Assembly (NCBI RefSeq): GCF_030398335.1
Contig: NZ_JAOAOP010000011.1
Span: 1 to 64,000 of the forward strand
Length of the DNA: 64,000 nt
Origin: Aquibium sp. A9E412
GTDB lineage: Bacteria > Pseudomonadota > Alphaproteobacteria > Rhizobiales > Rhizobiaceae
Direction of reading: 5' to 3'
Every line of letters starts with the position of its first letter. Position 1 is the stretch's first letter. A program made the position numbers and the translations under genes. The notes beneath the pieces were generated by a model that saw nothing but the letters and a program-made list of their open reading frames with translations, was not told where the DNA came from and searched no databases. Below, piece by piece: positions 1 through 8,275 of this stretch.

Positions 1-58
1 CCGGCTTCCGCCGGCGCGGGCGCGGCCGTGCGCGCGATCCGGCGGCACCGCCTGTGCA

Positions 59-98
59 CTGTCATCGAACCGACATGCAGCCGACATCGCAGCTTCAT
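59..98 (+). promoter_or_regulatory. Tandem Pho box (four half-sites) upstream of phnC
   Basis: Four heptamers sit at an exact 11-base period: CTGTCAT (59-65), CCGACAT (70-76), CCGACAT (81-87) and GCTTCAT (92-98), separated by 4-base spacers. The first matches the PhoB half-site CTGTCAT exactly, and the rest keep the CAT end. The 7+4 direct-repeat geometry is that of a Pho regulon box, which normally replaces the -35 element. It lies 67-106 bases before the phnC start, so the phosphonate operon is probably induced by phosphate starvation through PhoB. Bases 1-58 hold nothing I can assign. Confidence 0.7.
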
Positions 99-164
99 GC
101 CGGCGCGCTAGGCGCTTCCCATCGACAAGGGGCGAAGCCCCGCACCCGCAGGGAAGAAGGCGGC

Positions 165-1001
165 ATGCTGGAAATTCGCGACGTCACCCGACGCTTCGGC
201 AAGACCGTGGCCGTCGACGCGGTCTCGCTCGACATCGCACAGGGCCAGATGGTCGGCATCATCGGCCGATCGGGCGCCGGCAAGTCGACGCTGCTGCGCA
301 TGATCAACCGGCTGATCGCGCCGAGCGACGGGTCCATCCGCTTCCACGGCGTCGAGGTCTCGCGGCTCAACGGCACCGCGCTCAGGCGCTGGCAGCGCGA
401 CTGCGCGATGATCTTCCAGCAGTTCAACCTGGTGCCGCGTCTCGACGTTCTGACCAACGTGCTGCTCGGCCGGCTCAACCACCGCAACACGCTGCTCAAC
501 CTGATGACCATGTTCACCCGCGAGGAGCGCCTCGAGGCGATCGCCGCGCTCGAGCGGCTCAACATCGCGCAGACCGCGCTGCAGCGCGCCGGCACCCTGT
601 CGGGCGGCCAGCAGCAGCGCGTCGCCATCGCCCGCGCGCTGATGCAGGGGCCGAAGGTGATCCTCGCCGACGAGCCGATCGCCTCGCTCGATCCGCTCAA
701 CGCCAAGGTGGTGATGGACTCGCTCGCCGACATCAACCGGCGCGAGGGGCTGACCGTCATCACCAACCTGCACACGCTCGACACCGCGCGTCAGTACTGC
801 ACCCGCATCGTCGGCATGGCCGCCGGGCGCGTCGTCTTCGACGGCGCCCCCGAGGCGCTGACGGCGGAGACGGTGCGCAGCATCTACGGCGCCGAGGGCG
901 ACGGCTTTTCCGACACCATCACCTCGACCGCCATCGCCGCGCCGCAGCCCGCGCGCGCGCCCTCGTCCGGCCGCCGCGAGCCCGCCCTCGCCGGGGGCTG
1001 A
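165..1001 (+). CDS. phnC: Phosphonate ABC transporter ATP-binding protein PhnC
   Basis: This is the ATPase that powers phosphonate import through the PhnE permeases. At 278 aa it has the normal family length plus a short Ala/Pro/Arg-rich tail. Walker A (GRSGAGKST, near residue 35), the ABC signature [15 protein letters not shown] and Walker B ILADEP followed by ASLDP are all visible. The frame is open further upstream to base 54, but the ATG at 165 is preceded by a purine-rich GGGAAGAAGG ribosome site, and the protein from there begins MLEIRDV as PhnC proteins do. It is the first gene of phnCDEE-DUF1045-phnMN and sits behind the Pho box. Assignment is secure. Confidence 0.95.
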   Translation: MLEIRDVTRRFGKTVAVDAVSLDIAQGQMVGIIGRSGAGKSTLLRMINRLIAPSDGSIRFHGVEVSRLNGTALRRWQRDCAMIFQQFNLVPRLDVLTNVLLGRLNHRNTLLNLMTMFTREERLEAIAALERLNIAQTALQRAGTLSGGQQQRVAIARALMQGPKVILADEPIASLDPLNAKVVMDSLADINRREGLTVITNLHTLDTARQYCTRIVGMAAGRVVFDGAPEALTAETVRSIYGAEGDGFSDTITSTAIAAPQPARAPSSGRREPALAGG

Positions 1002-1080
1002 GCGCCGGGATCGCCTCGCCCCCGTCACGGGCCCCCTTGAACCGAACGCCGGACAAGCCGGCCACGCAGGAGAGACGTTC

Positions 1081-1989
1081 ATGCTCAAGAAAGCCCTCTT
1101 TGGTGCCGTCGCGCTCGGCGCCCTGATGATCGGCGCCGCCCAGGCCGAGGACCTCAAGGAGTTCCGCATCGGCATCCTCGGCGGCGAGAACGAGGCCGAC
1201 CGGCTGCGCAACTTCGCCTGCATGACCGACAAGCTGCCCGCGGTGCTCGGCGTCGAGAAGGTGTCGCTGTTCCCCGCCGCCGACTATGACGGCGTCATCC
1301 AGGGTCTGCTCGGCGGCACGCTCGACTATGCCGAGCTCGGCGCCTCGGGCTACGCCAAGATCTATCTCGAGGACCCGGAGGCGGTCGAGCCGATCCTCAC
1401 CACCGTGCAGACCGACGGCTCGACCGGCTACCACTCCGTCATGGTCGCGCGCCGCGATTCCGGCATGACCGAGCTCGCCGACATGAAGGGCAGGAAGCTC
1501 GGCTTCGCCGACCCCGACTCCACCTCCGGCTTCCTGGTGCCGGCGGTGACGCTGCCCAAGCAGCTCGGCATGCCGGTCGACGCGTTCTTCGCCGAGACCG
1601 GCTTCGGCGGCGGCCACGAGAACCTGGTGCTCGAGGTCGTCAAGGGCACCTTCGACGCCGGCACAACCTGGGCCTCGGGCGTCGGCGACTTCTCCGACGG
1701 CTACACCTCCGGCAACCTGCACAAGATGGTCGAGAAGGGCATTCTCGACATGGACGACCTGGTCGAGCTGTGGAAGTCGCCGCTCATCCCGAACGGCCCG
1801 ATCGTCGTGCGCTCGTCGATGGACGACGCGATGAAGGCCACCTTCAAGGCCTTCATGATGGCGCTGCCGGAATCCGATCCCGAGTGCTTCGCGGCCATCC
1901 AGGGCGGCGACTTCGCGCGCTACACCGAGGTGACCCCGGCCTTCTACGAGCCGATCATCGACGCGCGCCGCGCCAAGATCGGTTCCTGA
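1081..1989 (+). CDS. phnD: Phosphonate ABC transporter substrate-binding protein PhnD
   Basis: This periplasmic binding protein of 302 aa captures phosphonates or phosphate esters for the PhnC-PhnE transporter. The N terminus is a clear Sec signal peptide (KK, hydrophobic core, AQA cut near residue 23). The body has the PhnD/PBP-like_2 look: FRIGILGGEN start, DYDGVIQGLLGG, a GRKLGFADPDSTSGFLVP ligand-loop segment and GTFDAGTTW. It begins 79 bases after phnC with an AGGAGAG ribosome site. The ligand cannot be told from sequence; neighbouring phnM and phnN argue for alkylphosphonates feeding a C-P lyase. Confidence 0.95.
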   Translation: MLKKALFGAVALGALMIGAAQAEDLKEFRIGILGGENEADRLRNFACMTDKLPAVLGVEKVSLFPAADYDGVIQGLLGGTLDYAELGASGYAKIYLEDPEAVEPILTTVQTDGSTGYHSVMVARRDSGMTELADMKGRKLGFADPDSTSGFLVPAVTLPKQLGMPVDAFFAETGFGGGHENLVLEVVKGTFDAGTTWASGVGDFSDGYTSGNLHKMVEKGILDMDDLVELWKSPLIPNGPIVVRSSMDDAMKATFKAFMMALPESDPECFAAIQGGDFARYTEVTPAFYEPIIDARRAKIGS

Positions 1990-2124
1990 TCCCGCGTCCG
2001 CCGCGCCGCGCCGCCGCCCCTTTCCGCCGACCGCGGGAGGGGGTGCCGGTGGGCGCGTGCGGCGGTCCGTGCCGCCCGCCGCCCGCGGCGGGCCGCACCG
2101 GCGCGCACGAGCGAAGACCAGAGC

Positions 2125-3093
2125 ATGACAGCGACCACCCATCCCCCCGTTCTCAGCGAGGCCGGCCGCACGACCGAGCGCCACTGGCGCGAGCTCGCCG
2201 CCCGGCGCCGGCTCTACACGATCGGCGGCATCGCCTTCCTGGTCGTCGCCATGGCCGGCTCGCTGTGGTTCGCCAACGAATCGAACGCCGGCAAGTTCTT
2301 CGACCGGCTGCCCTACTTCTTCGACTTCGTCGGCCAGATGGTGCCGCGCGACGGCTTGGAGGTGTGGCGCGCGCTGTTCGACCTGCCGTCGCCCTATGAC
2401 GACGGCAGCCTGAAGTACAACTACGTCGAGGGCCGGGTCTATGTCAGCGAGACCCTCTACGTGCCGGAATATTTCTACAAGATGGCCGAGACCATCAACA
2501 TCGCGGTGGTCTCGACGCTGATCGGCTTCGCCCTCGGCTTCGTGCTGTGCTTCCTGGCCGCCGCCAATCTGACGACGCGGCGCTGGCTGCGCTTCTTCGT
2601 GCGTCGCTTCATGGAGGTGCTGCGCGCCTTCCCCGAGATCGTCATCGCCGGCTTCTTCCTCGCCATCCTGTCGCTCGGCGCGGTGCCGGCGATCATCGCC
2701 GTGTCGATCCACACCGTGGGCGCGCTCGGCAAGCTGTTCTTCGAGGTGGTGGAGAACGCCGACATGGGGCCGGAGGAGGGCCTGCGCGCCGCCGGCGCGA
2801 GCTGGGTCGAGCGTGTGTGGTTCGGCATCGTGCCGCAGGTGCTGCCCAACTTCCTGAGCTACACGCTGCTGCGCCTCGAGATCAACGTGCGCGCCTCGAC
2901 CATCATCGGCGCGGTCGGCGGCGGCGGCATCGGCGAGGCGCTGCGCCTGTCGATCAGCCAAACGCACGAGGCCAAGACGCTGGCGATGATCCTGCTTCTG
3001 TTCTGCACCATCGTCGCCGTCGACCAGCTCTCCGCCTCGCTGCGCCGCAAGCTGGTCGGCGACCAGGCCTTCGAATTCGCGCGGGGAGGTTGA
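2125..3093 (+). CDS. phnE: Phosphonate ABC transporter permease PhnE (first copy)
   Basis: Inner-membrane permease of 322 aa and first of two adjacent PhnE subunits, which presumably form a heterodimer with PhnC. After an N-terminal cytoplasmic stretch there is one membrane helix (residues about 30-50), a periplasmic loop, then the BPD_transp_1 core (about 125-315). The EAA loop, which docks the ATPase, reads EGLRAAGASWVERVWFGIVPQ. A 135-base gap separates it from phnD. Its stop is followed two bases later by the GTG of the second permease gene, so the two are translationally linked. Confidence 0.93.
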   Translation: MTATTHPPVLSEAGRTTERHWRELAARRRLYTIGGIAFLVVAMAGSLWFANESNAGKFFDRLPYFFDFVGQMVPRDGLEVWRALFDLPSPYDDGSLKYNYVEGRVYVSETLYVPEYFYKMAETINIAVVSTLIGFALGFVLCFLAAANLTTRRWLRFFVRRFMEVLRAFPEIVIAGFFLAILSLGAVPAIIAVSIHTVGALGKLFFEVVENADMGPEEGLRAAGASWVERVWFGIVPQVLPNFLSYTLLRLEINVRASTIIGAVGGGGIGEALRLSISQTHEAKTLAMILLLFCTIVAVDQLSASLRRKLVGDQAFEFARGG

Positions 3094-3095
3094 CC

Positions 3096-4697
3096 GTGCC
3101 CACCACTCTCGACCCTGCCGCGCTCGACGATCTGGCCGCCCGCCACGAGGCCGTGTTCCGCGCCGCCGCAGTGCGCCGCCGCACCGGCCTGCTGATCGCC
3201 GCCGCCACGGCCGGCTACCTCGTCTTCGCCTGGTGGTTCTTTTCCATCGGTGCCGTCTTGTCGAACGGCAACTGGGGCATCGCCGGCCCCTATCTGGCCG
3301 ACTGGATCTCCTACGAGGTGCGGCCCGACGTCGAGTTCGAGGACGGCCATCTGGCGGTGACCTATCCGCGCTTCTCGCCGCTCGGCCCGGCGCCCGATCC
3401 CGACTGGGTGGAGACCGAGACGGCGCTGGTCGAGATTCCGGTCGCGCCCGCCGAAGGCGCCGTCGAGGTCTCGCCGGACGCCGCCGAAGACGGCTTCCTC
3501 GGCCCGGACGGCCGCGCCGGCGCCGCGCAGCAGGGCTTCCTCGGTCCGGTCGAGGGCGGCGGCAGCGACGCCGGCGAGGGTTTTCTCGGTCCGGACGAAG
3601 GGACCACCGCTCCGGCCGCGCCGCAGGCCGAACGCCCGGCCGCGCCCCGGAGCCGCGAGCGGGAGGTCGTCATGCGTGCGACGGTGCATCTCGGCGGCGC
3701 GGCGCGCGTCGCCGTCGAGCCCGGCCTGGTGCGCGTGACCCGCGGCGGCGAGACCGTCGTCTTCGACATCGTGCGCGACGAAAGCGTGACGGCGCGCGGC
3801 CCGCTGCCCGCGTGGATCGAGCAGGCCGCGCCGGGCCGCAAGGCGGTCGCCCGTTTCGGCTTCGCCGGGCGCGCCGAGATCGAGGACGACGAGGTCAAGC
3901 TGCGCCGCCGCTTCCTCGGCTGGGAGAACTTCTTCTTCGACACGACCTCGCCGTTCTGGGGCAGGCCGGCCGGCGAGGTGGCGAGGCTCGTCCTGTTCGG
4001 CGAGCCGCTCGAGGCCGGCATGTCGAACGCCGCGCTCGCCTGGCAGGATTTCGTGACCAATGCCGAGTGGCAGCACGGCGACGTGTGGCTCAAGCTGCTG
4101 CAGACGATCGTCATGGCCTTCGCCGGCACGGTGCTGGCCACGCTCCTCGCCTTTCCGCTGTCCTTCCTGGCGGCGCGCAACGTCACGCCGAACCGGCTCG
4201 TCAACCAGGTGCTCAAGCGCTTCTTCGACTTCCTGCGCTCGGTCGACATGCTGATCTGGGCGCTGTTCTTCACCCGCGCCTTCGGGCCGGGGCCGCTGGC
4301 CGGCATCTCGGCGATCTTCTTCACCGACACCGGCACCTTCGGCAAGCTCTACTCCGAGGCGCTGGAGAACGTCGACGACCGCCAGCGCGAGGGCATCCGC
4401 TCGGTCGGCGCCGCGCCGGTTCTGGTGCAGCGCTTCGGGGTGATGCCGCAGGTGCTGCCGGTGTTCGTCTCGCAGTCGCTCTATTTCTGGGAATCGAACA
4501 CCCGCTCGGCCACCATCATCGGCGCCGTCGGTGCCGGCGGCATCGGCCTCAAGCTGTGGGAGGCGATGCGCACCAATGCCGACTGGGAGAACGTCGCCTA
4601 CATGGTGCTGCTCATCCTGGCGGTGGTGTTCCTGTTCGACAACATCTCCAACATGCTGCGCCGGCGGCTGATCGGCGGCACGCCGTCGGCCGCCTGA
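3096..4697 (+). CDS. phnE: Phosphonate ABC transporter permease PhnE (second copy, large periplasmic insert)
   Basis: Second permease subunit, 533 aa. The start is taken as the GTG at 3096, two bases after the first phnE, with GGGGAGG just before it; the open frame reaches much further upstream but only as a shadow of the first copy. One membrane helix (residues 30-52) is followed by about 270 residues of probably periplasmic sequence and then the transport core (about 330-525) with EAA loop EGIRSVGAAPVLVQRFGVMPQ-type residues. Ordinary PhnE proteins are about 260-300 aa, so the insert is the notable part: it contains three GFLGP motifs at 133, 147 and 162 in acidic, Gly/Ala-rich sequence. 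Confidence 0.9.
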   Translation: MPTTLDPAALDDLAARHEAVFRAAAVRRRTGLLIAAATAGYLVFAWWFFSIGAVLSNGNWGIAGPYLADWISYEVRPDVEFEDGHLAVTYPRFSPLGPAPDPDWVETETALVEIPVAPAEGAVEVSPDAAEDGFLGPDGRAGAAQQGFLGPVEGGGSDAGEGFLGPDEGTTAPAAPQAERPAAPRSREREVVMRATVHLGGAARVAVEPGLVRVTRGGETVVFDIVRDESVTARGPLPAWIEQAAPGRKAVARFGFAGRAEIEDDEVKLRRRFLGWENFFFDTTSPFWGRPAGEVARLVLFGEPLEAGMSNAALAWQDFVTNAEWQHGDVWLKLLQTIVMAFAGTVLATLLAFPLSFLAARNVTPNRLVNQVLKRFFDFLRSVDMLIWALFFTRAFGPGPLAGISAIFFTDTGTFGKLYSEALENVDDRQREGIRSVGAAPVLVQRFGVMPQVLPVFVSQSLYFWESNTRSATIIGAVGAGGIGLKLWEAMRTNADWENVAYMVLLILAVVFLFDNISNMLRRRLIGGTPSAA

Positions 4698-4746
4698 CAC
4701 GGGCGGCCGTTGGCGGCGAGCGACGGCGGCCCTCTGGCGGTCGTGA

Positions 4747-4828
4747 ATTTGTCATGCAAATCGCCTAGAGCGTGACGCCGACGAGGTTCGGCGCGGTTTT
4801 CGGGCGACAGGATGGTCCGGCGAACCGA
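4747..4828 (-). repeat. Diverged copy of a dispersed intergenic palindromic repeat
   Basis: Read on the minus strand, this piece of the 209-base gap before the DUF1045 gene begins CGGTTCGCCGG and ends with an inverted repeat ATTTG-CATGA-CAAAT (4747-4761) next to GCTCTAGGCGA. Size and order match the better copies at 18952, 34081 and 60288 (CCGGTTCGCCGTCCG, then GAGCCGATCTGCG and a hairpin), but identity is low. It may be an old member of the family or chance similarity. No other signal was seen in this gap apart from the GGCGAGG ribosome site before 4907. Confidence 0.35.
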
Positions 4829-4906
4829 TACTGCCGCATGGCCGCGACGCCGGGTGTGCCCGTCCGGCGGCGGCATGCGCCACGGCCGCGACCGGCGAGG
4901 ACACTG

Positions 4907-5611
4907 ATGCGCTACGCGATCTACTACACGCCCGACCGCACCGACCCGCTGACGCGCGTCGCCGCCCGCTGGCTCGGCCGCGACGCCTTCACCGGCGAGG
5001 CGCTGGCGCCGCAGGCGGTCGGCCCGCTGTCGGCGGCCGAGATCGCCTATCACACGGCGCCGCCGCGCCGCTACGGCTTCCATGCCACGCTCAAGGCGCC
5101 GTTCCGGCTGGCCGAGGGCACCGGCGAGGCCGAGCTCCTCGCCGCGCTCGACGAATTCGCCGCCGGCCGCGAGCCCTTCGCCGTGCCGCTCGTGGTCGGC
5201 CGGCTCGCCGGCTTCCACGCGCTGGTGCCGCGCGAGCCGGCACCGGCGCTCGCCGATCTCGCCGCGGCCGTGGTGTGCGGCTTCGAGCGCTTCCGCGCCC
5301 CGCTGACGCCGGCCGAGATCGCCCGGCGCAACCCCGACGGGCTGAGCGGCGAGGAGCTCAAGAACCTGCACAAATGGGGCTATCCCCACGTCTTCGAGGC
5401 CTTCCGCTTCCACATGACGCTGACCGGCCGCGTCGACGCGGCGGAAAGCCGCCGCGTGAGGAGCGCCCTCGAAAGCCGCTTCGGCCCGGTGCTCGCCGCG
5501 CCGCAGCCGATCGCCTCCATCGCCCTGTTCGTCGAGCCGGAGCCGGGCGCGCCCTTCCGCGTGCGCGCCTTCCGCCGGCTCGGCCGCGAAAGCGAGAGAA
5601 AGACCGCCTGA
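4907..5611 (+). CDS. DUF1045 phosphonate-operon protein (2H phosphoesterase-like)
   Basis: Protein of 234 aa matching the DUF1045 family often called putative phosphonate metabolism protein. The start at 4907 (MRYAIYYTPDR) is chosen because family members begin this way and GCGAGG precedes it; an upstream in-frame ATG at 4772 would add unrelated residues. Two H-x-T/S-like motifs typical of the 2H phosphoesterase fold are visible: YGFHATLKAPF (near 60) and FRFHMTLTG (near 170). From this fold and its place before phnM, a role on a cyclic or phosphodiester ribose phosphonate intermediate is likely, but the reaction is not established from sequence. One base separates its stop from phnM. Confidence 0.85.
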   Translation: MRYAIYYTPDRTDPLTRVAARWLGRDAFTGEALAPQAVGPLSAAEIAYHTAPPRRYGFHATLKAPFRLAEGTGEAELLAALDEFAAGREPFAVPLVVGRLAGFHALVPREPAPALADLAAAVVCGFERFRAPLTPAEIARRNPDGLSGEELKNLHKWGYPHVFEAFRFHMTLTGRVDAAESRRVRSALESRFGPVLAAPQPIASIALFVEPEPGAPFRVRAFRRLGRESERKTA

Positions 5612-5612
5612 C

Positions 5613-6752
5613 ATGACGCATGAAACAGTCTTGAAGAACGCCCGCATCGTGCTGCCGGACGCGCTGCTCGAAGGCAGCGTGGTGCTGCGCGACGGGCTGG
5701 TCGCGGACGTCCAGCCGGGCGCCGCCGCGCAGGGCGAGGACATGGAGGGCGATTACCTGGTGCCGGGCCTGGTCGAGCTGCATACCGACCATCTGGAGGG
5801 CCACTACGCGCCGCGCCCCGGCGTGCGCTGGAACGCGCTCGCCTCGATCCAGGCGCACGACGCGCAGATCGCCACCTCGGGCATCACGACCGTGTTCGAC
5901 TGCCTGCGCATGGGCACGACCGAGAGCGACGGCTTCGCGCCGGGCGAGATGCGCGTGCTGGCCGACACGCTGGCCGGCGCGCAGGACCGCGGCCGGCTGC
6001 GCGCGGACCATTTCATCCACCTGCGCTGCGAGGTCTCCGCGCCCGACGTGATGCGCGATTTCGACGCTTTCCGCGGCGACGCCCGCGTGCGGCTCGTCTC
6101 GCTGATGGACCACGCGCCGGGCCAGCGCCAGTTCCAGACGCTCGAGCAGTACGAGCTCTACTACAAGACCAAGCGCGGCCTGACCGAGGACGCGTTCGCG
6201 CGCTTCGTGGCCGAGCGGCAGGCGCAGTCGCAGCGCTACTCGACGCCGCACCGGCGCGCCATCGCCGAGCACTGCCGCGGCCACGGCATCGCGCTGGCGA
6301 GCCACGACGACGCGACGCTCGACCATGTCGAGGAGGCGCGCGGCGACGGCGTGCGGCTGGCCGAGTTCCCGACCTCGCACGACGCCGCCCGCGCCTCGCA
6401 CGGCGCCGGCATGAGCGTGCTGATGGGCGCGCCCAACATCGTGCGCGGCGGCTCGCATTCGGGCAACATCGCCGCCCGCGACCTGGCCGAGGACGGGCTG
6501 CTCGACGTCCTGTCGTCGGACTACGTGCCGTTCAGCCTGCTGCACGCCGCCTTCCGCCTCGCCGAGGACGTCGCGGCGGTGACGCTGCCCGCCGCCATCG
6601 CCATGGTGACGCGCAACCCGGCGCGCACCATCGGCCTGGAGGACCGCGGCGCGATCGCGGCCGGCCAGCGCGCCGACCTGGTGCGCGTGCATGCCGGCGA
6701 CGAGGTGCCGCTGGTGCGCGCCGTGTGGCGGCAGGGCCGCCGGATCGCATGA
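5613..6752 (+). CDS. phnM: Alpha-D-ribose 1-methylphosphonate 5-triphosphate diphosphatase PhnM
   Basis: This amidohydrolase-fold enzyme of the C-P lyase pathway removes pyrophosphate from ribose 1-methylphosphonate 5-triphosphate to give the 5-phosphate used by the lyase. At 379 aa it is full length. The metal-binding motif ELHTDHLEGHY is near residue 55, and further metal or active-site segments are HLRCEV, SLMDHAPGQRQ, ASHDDATLDHV and the C-terminal SSDYVPFSLLHA. The end of the gene overlaps phnN by 4 bases. The lyase core genes phnG-phnL are absent here, so they must lie elsewhere in the genome. Confidence 0.95.
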   Translation: MTHETVLKNARIVLPDALLEGSVVLRDGLVADVQPGAAAQGEDMEGDYLVPGLVELHTDHLEGHYAPRPGVRWNALASIQAHDAQIATSGITTVFDCLRMGTTESDGFAPGEMRVLADTLAGAQDRGRLRADHFIHLRCEVSAPDVMRDFDAFRGDARVRLVSLMDHAPGQRQFQTLEQYELYYKTKRGLTEDAFARFVAERQAQSQRYSTPHRRAIAEHCRGHGIALASHDDATLDHVEEARGDGVRLAEFPTSHDAARASHGAGMSVLMGAPNIVRGGSHSGNIAARDLAEDGLLDVLSSDYVPFSLLHAAFRLAEDVAAVTLPAAIAMVTRNPARTIGLEDRGAIAAGQRADLVRVHAGDEVPLVRAVWRQGRRIA

Positions 6753-7378
6753 CGGCGTCGGCCGGCATCGAGGCGGCGATGGAGGAGCCCGCCTTCCCGG
6801 TGCGCTGCGGCGTCTTCGTCGCGGTCGTCGGGCCGTCGGGCGCCGGCAAGGACACGCTGATCGACCATGCCCGGGCGCGGCTCGGCGCGGGCGACGACGT
6901 CGTGTTCGTGCGCCGCATCATCACGCGCCAGGCCGATCCGGCGGCCGAGGACCACGACACGCTCGATACGGATGCCTTCGAGGCGGCGCGCCGCGACGGC
7001 TGCTTTGCCGTCGACTGGCAGGCCAACGGGCTGAGCTACGCGCTGCCGGCCGATATCGACGGCGTCGTACGGGCCGGCCGCGTGGCCGTCGCCAACGTGT
7101 CGCGCGCCGCCGTGCCGGCGCTGCGCCGGCGCTATCGCAACGTGCTGGTGGTGCTGGTCACCGCGCCGGCCGAGGTGCTGGCCGACCGGCTGGCGCGGCG
7201 CGGGCGCGAGAGCCGCGCCGCCGTTCTGGAGCGCCTGGAGCGCGGCCGCGCCCCGGCGCTGGCGGTCGACGGCGCCACGGTGATCGACAATTCCGGCGCG
7301 CCGGAGGAGGCCGGCCGGCGCTTCCTGGCCGCGTTGCGCCGCGCCGTCGCCTGGAGCGCCCTGTCCGACCAGGTGTGA
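6749..7378 (+). CDS. phnN: Ribose 1,5-bisphosphate phosphokinase PhnN
   Basis: Kinase of 209 aa that turns ribose 1,5-bisphosphate, the sugar left after C-P cleavage, into PRPP. It belongs to the guanylate kinase-like P-loop group: Walker A VVGPSGAGKDTL sits near residue 25 and is followed by VRRIITRQADP, the expected RxITR segment. I place the start at the ATG overlapping the phnM stop (ATGA); an in-frame ATG at 6725 lies inside phnM. It is the last gene of the phosphonate operon and is followed by a strong hairpin. Confidence 0.92.
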   Translation: MTASAGIEAAMEEPAFPVRCGVFVAVVGPSGAGKDTLIDHARARLGAGDDVVFVRRIITRQADPAAEDHDTLDTDAFEAARRDGCFAVDWQANGLSYALPADIDGVVRAGRVAVANVSRAAVPALRRRYRNVLVVLVTAPAEVLADRLARRGRESRAAVLERLERGRAPALAVDGATVIDNSGAPEEAGRRFLAALRRAVAWSALSDQV

Positions 7379-7380
7379 GC

Positions 7381-7403
7381 CCGGCGGGGGCGGCCCCCGC
7401 CGG
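7381..7403. terminator. Bidirectional hairpin between phnN and bfr
   Basis: A perfect 10-bp stem (CCGGCGGGGG pairing with CCCCCGCCGG) with a 3-base loop fills the 35-base gap between two convergent genes. There is no T-run on either side, so if it stops transcription it is not a canonical Rho-independent terminator. Confidence 0.55.
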
Positions 7404-7413
7404 AGCGGCTTCC

Positions 7414-7899
7414 TCAGTCGGTCTCTTCCGCCGTGCCGGCGTTGAGCAGGCCGTATTTCTTCTCGCCCAGCGCCTCGAGCAGCTCGAGCTGGGTCTCCAG
7501 GAAGTCGATGTGGCCCTCCTCGTCGGCGAGCAGCTCCTCGAACAGCTTCATCGACACGTAGTCGCCGTGCTTCTGGCAGATCTCGCGCGACGTCTTGTAG
7601 GCGTTGCGCGCGTCGTGCTCGCCGGCCAGATCGGCCTCGAGCACCTCCTTGACCGTCTGGCCGATGCGCAGCGGCGCCACCGACTGCAGGTTGGGGTGGC
7701 CTTCGAGGAAGATGATGCGCTCGACCAGCTTGTCGGCGTGCTGCATCTCCTCGATCGATTCCGCGCGCTCCTTGGCGGCCAGCTTGGTGTAGCCCCAGTC
7801 CTCCAGGAGCCGGTAGTGCAGCCAGTACTGGTTGACCGCGCCGAGCTCGAGGAAAAGCGCCTCGTTAAGCCGCTCGATGACTTCCTTTTCGCCTTTCAT
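7414..7899 (-). CDS. bfr: Bacterioferritin
   Basis: Heme-containing iron-storage protein that assembles a 24-subunit shell; 161 aa, the family length. Ferroxidase ligands are in place: Glu18, Glu51, His54, Glu94 and the Glu126/His129 pair in DEEGH. Met52, the residue that binds heme between two subunits, is present in the motif EEMQHAD, so this is a true bacterioferritin rather than a ferritin or Dps. Its start lies inside the end of the upstream bfd gene (35-base overlap), coupling storage with release. I saw no convincing iron-regulator box upstream of the pair. Confidence 0.95.
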   Translation of the reverse strand: MKGEKEVIERLNEALFLELGAVNQYWLHYRLLEDWGYTKLAAKERAESIEEMQHADKLVERIIFLEGHPNLQSVAPLRIGQTVKEVLEADLAGEHDARNAYKTSREICQKHGDYVSMKLFEELLADEEGHIDFLETQLELLEALGEKKYGLLNAGTAEETD

Positions 7900-8173
7900 G
7901 CCCTCTCCCCTGGCTGCCGCGCATCTCGCGGATGCGGTCGATGTGTGACACGACGTCGTCCTCCGCCGCGCCTCTGTTGCGGTGATAGGCCTCGGTCACG
8001 CGCACGATGGTGTCGACCACGTTGGGAAAGCAGCCGCAGCAGCGGCCGCGCTTGCCCATGGCGTGGTAGACCTTCGCCGGCACCAGAAGCTGCCAGGGGT
8101 CGTCGTCGAGCAGTGCGACGATGGTCTGCTCGACGTCCCTTTGCGTGATGAGGTTGCAGTGACAGAGGATCAT
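7865..8173 (-). CDS. bfd: Bacterioferritin-associated ferredoxin (BFD-like [2Fe-2S])
   Basis: Small [2Fe-2S] protein of 102 aa that passes electrons to bacterioferritin to release iron. The BFD-type cluster ligands are visible: CHC near residues 4-6 and CCGC near residue 43 within GRCCGCFP. The ATG at 8173 gives MILCHCN at the N terminus as in the family; the frame extends to 8221 but with no family-like residues. The C-terminal 35 residues beyond the domain are charged and Arg-rich and overlap bfr. Length is somewhat above the usual 64-85 aa for this reason. Confidence 0.85.
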   Translation of the reverse strand: MILCHCNLITQRDVEQTIVALLDDDPWQLLVPAKVYHAMGKRGRCCGCFPNVVDTIVRVTEAYHRNRGAAEDDVVSHIDRIREMRGSQGRGHERRKGSHRAA

Positions 8174-8275
8174 GACTTCGGACGAGACTGCTGACCGGCG
8201 CCCGCCGACCGGCGACGCCACCCAACTATTTAGGCCGCCGGACGGCCGCGCGAAACCCCCCGCCCGGTCCTCGGC

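Noticed and set aside
919-4700. Long minus-strand open frames opposite the phn genes (and similar long frames opposite most genes in the window)
   Set aside because: They are Arg/Ala/His/Gly-rich shadows caused by high GC, with no family motifs, and lie opposite clearly recognised genes.
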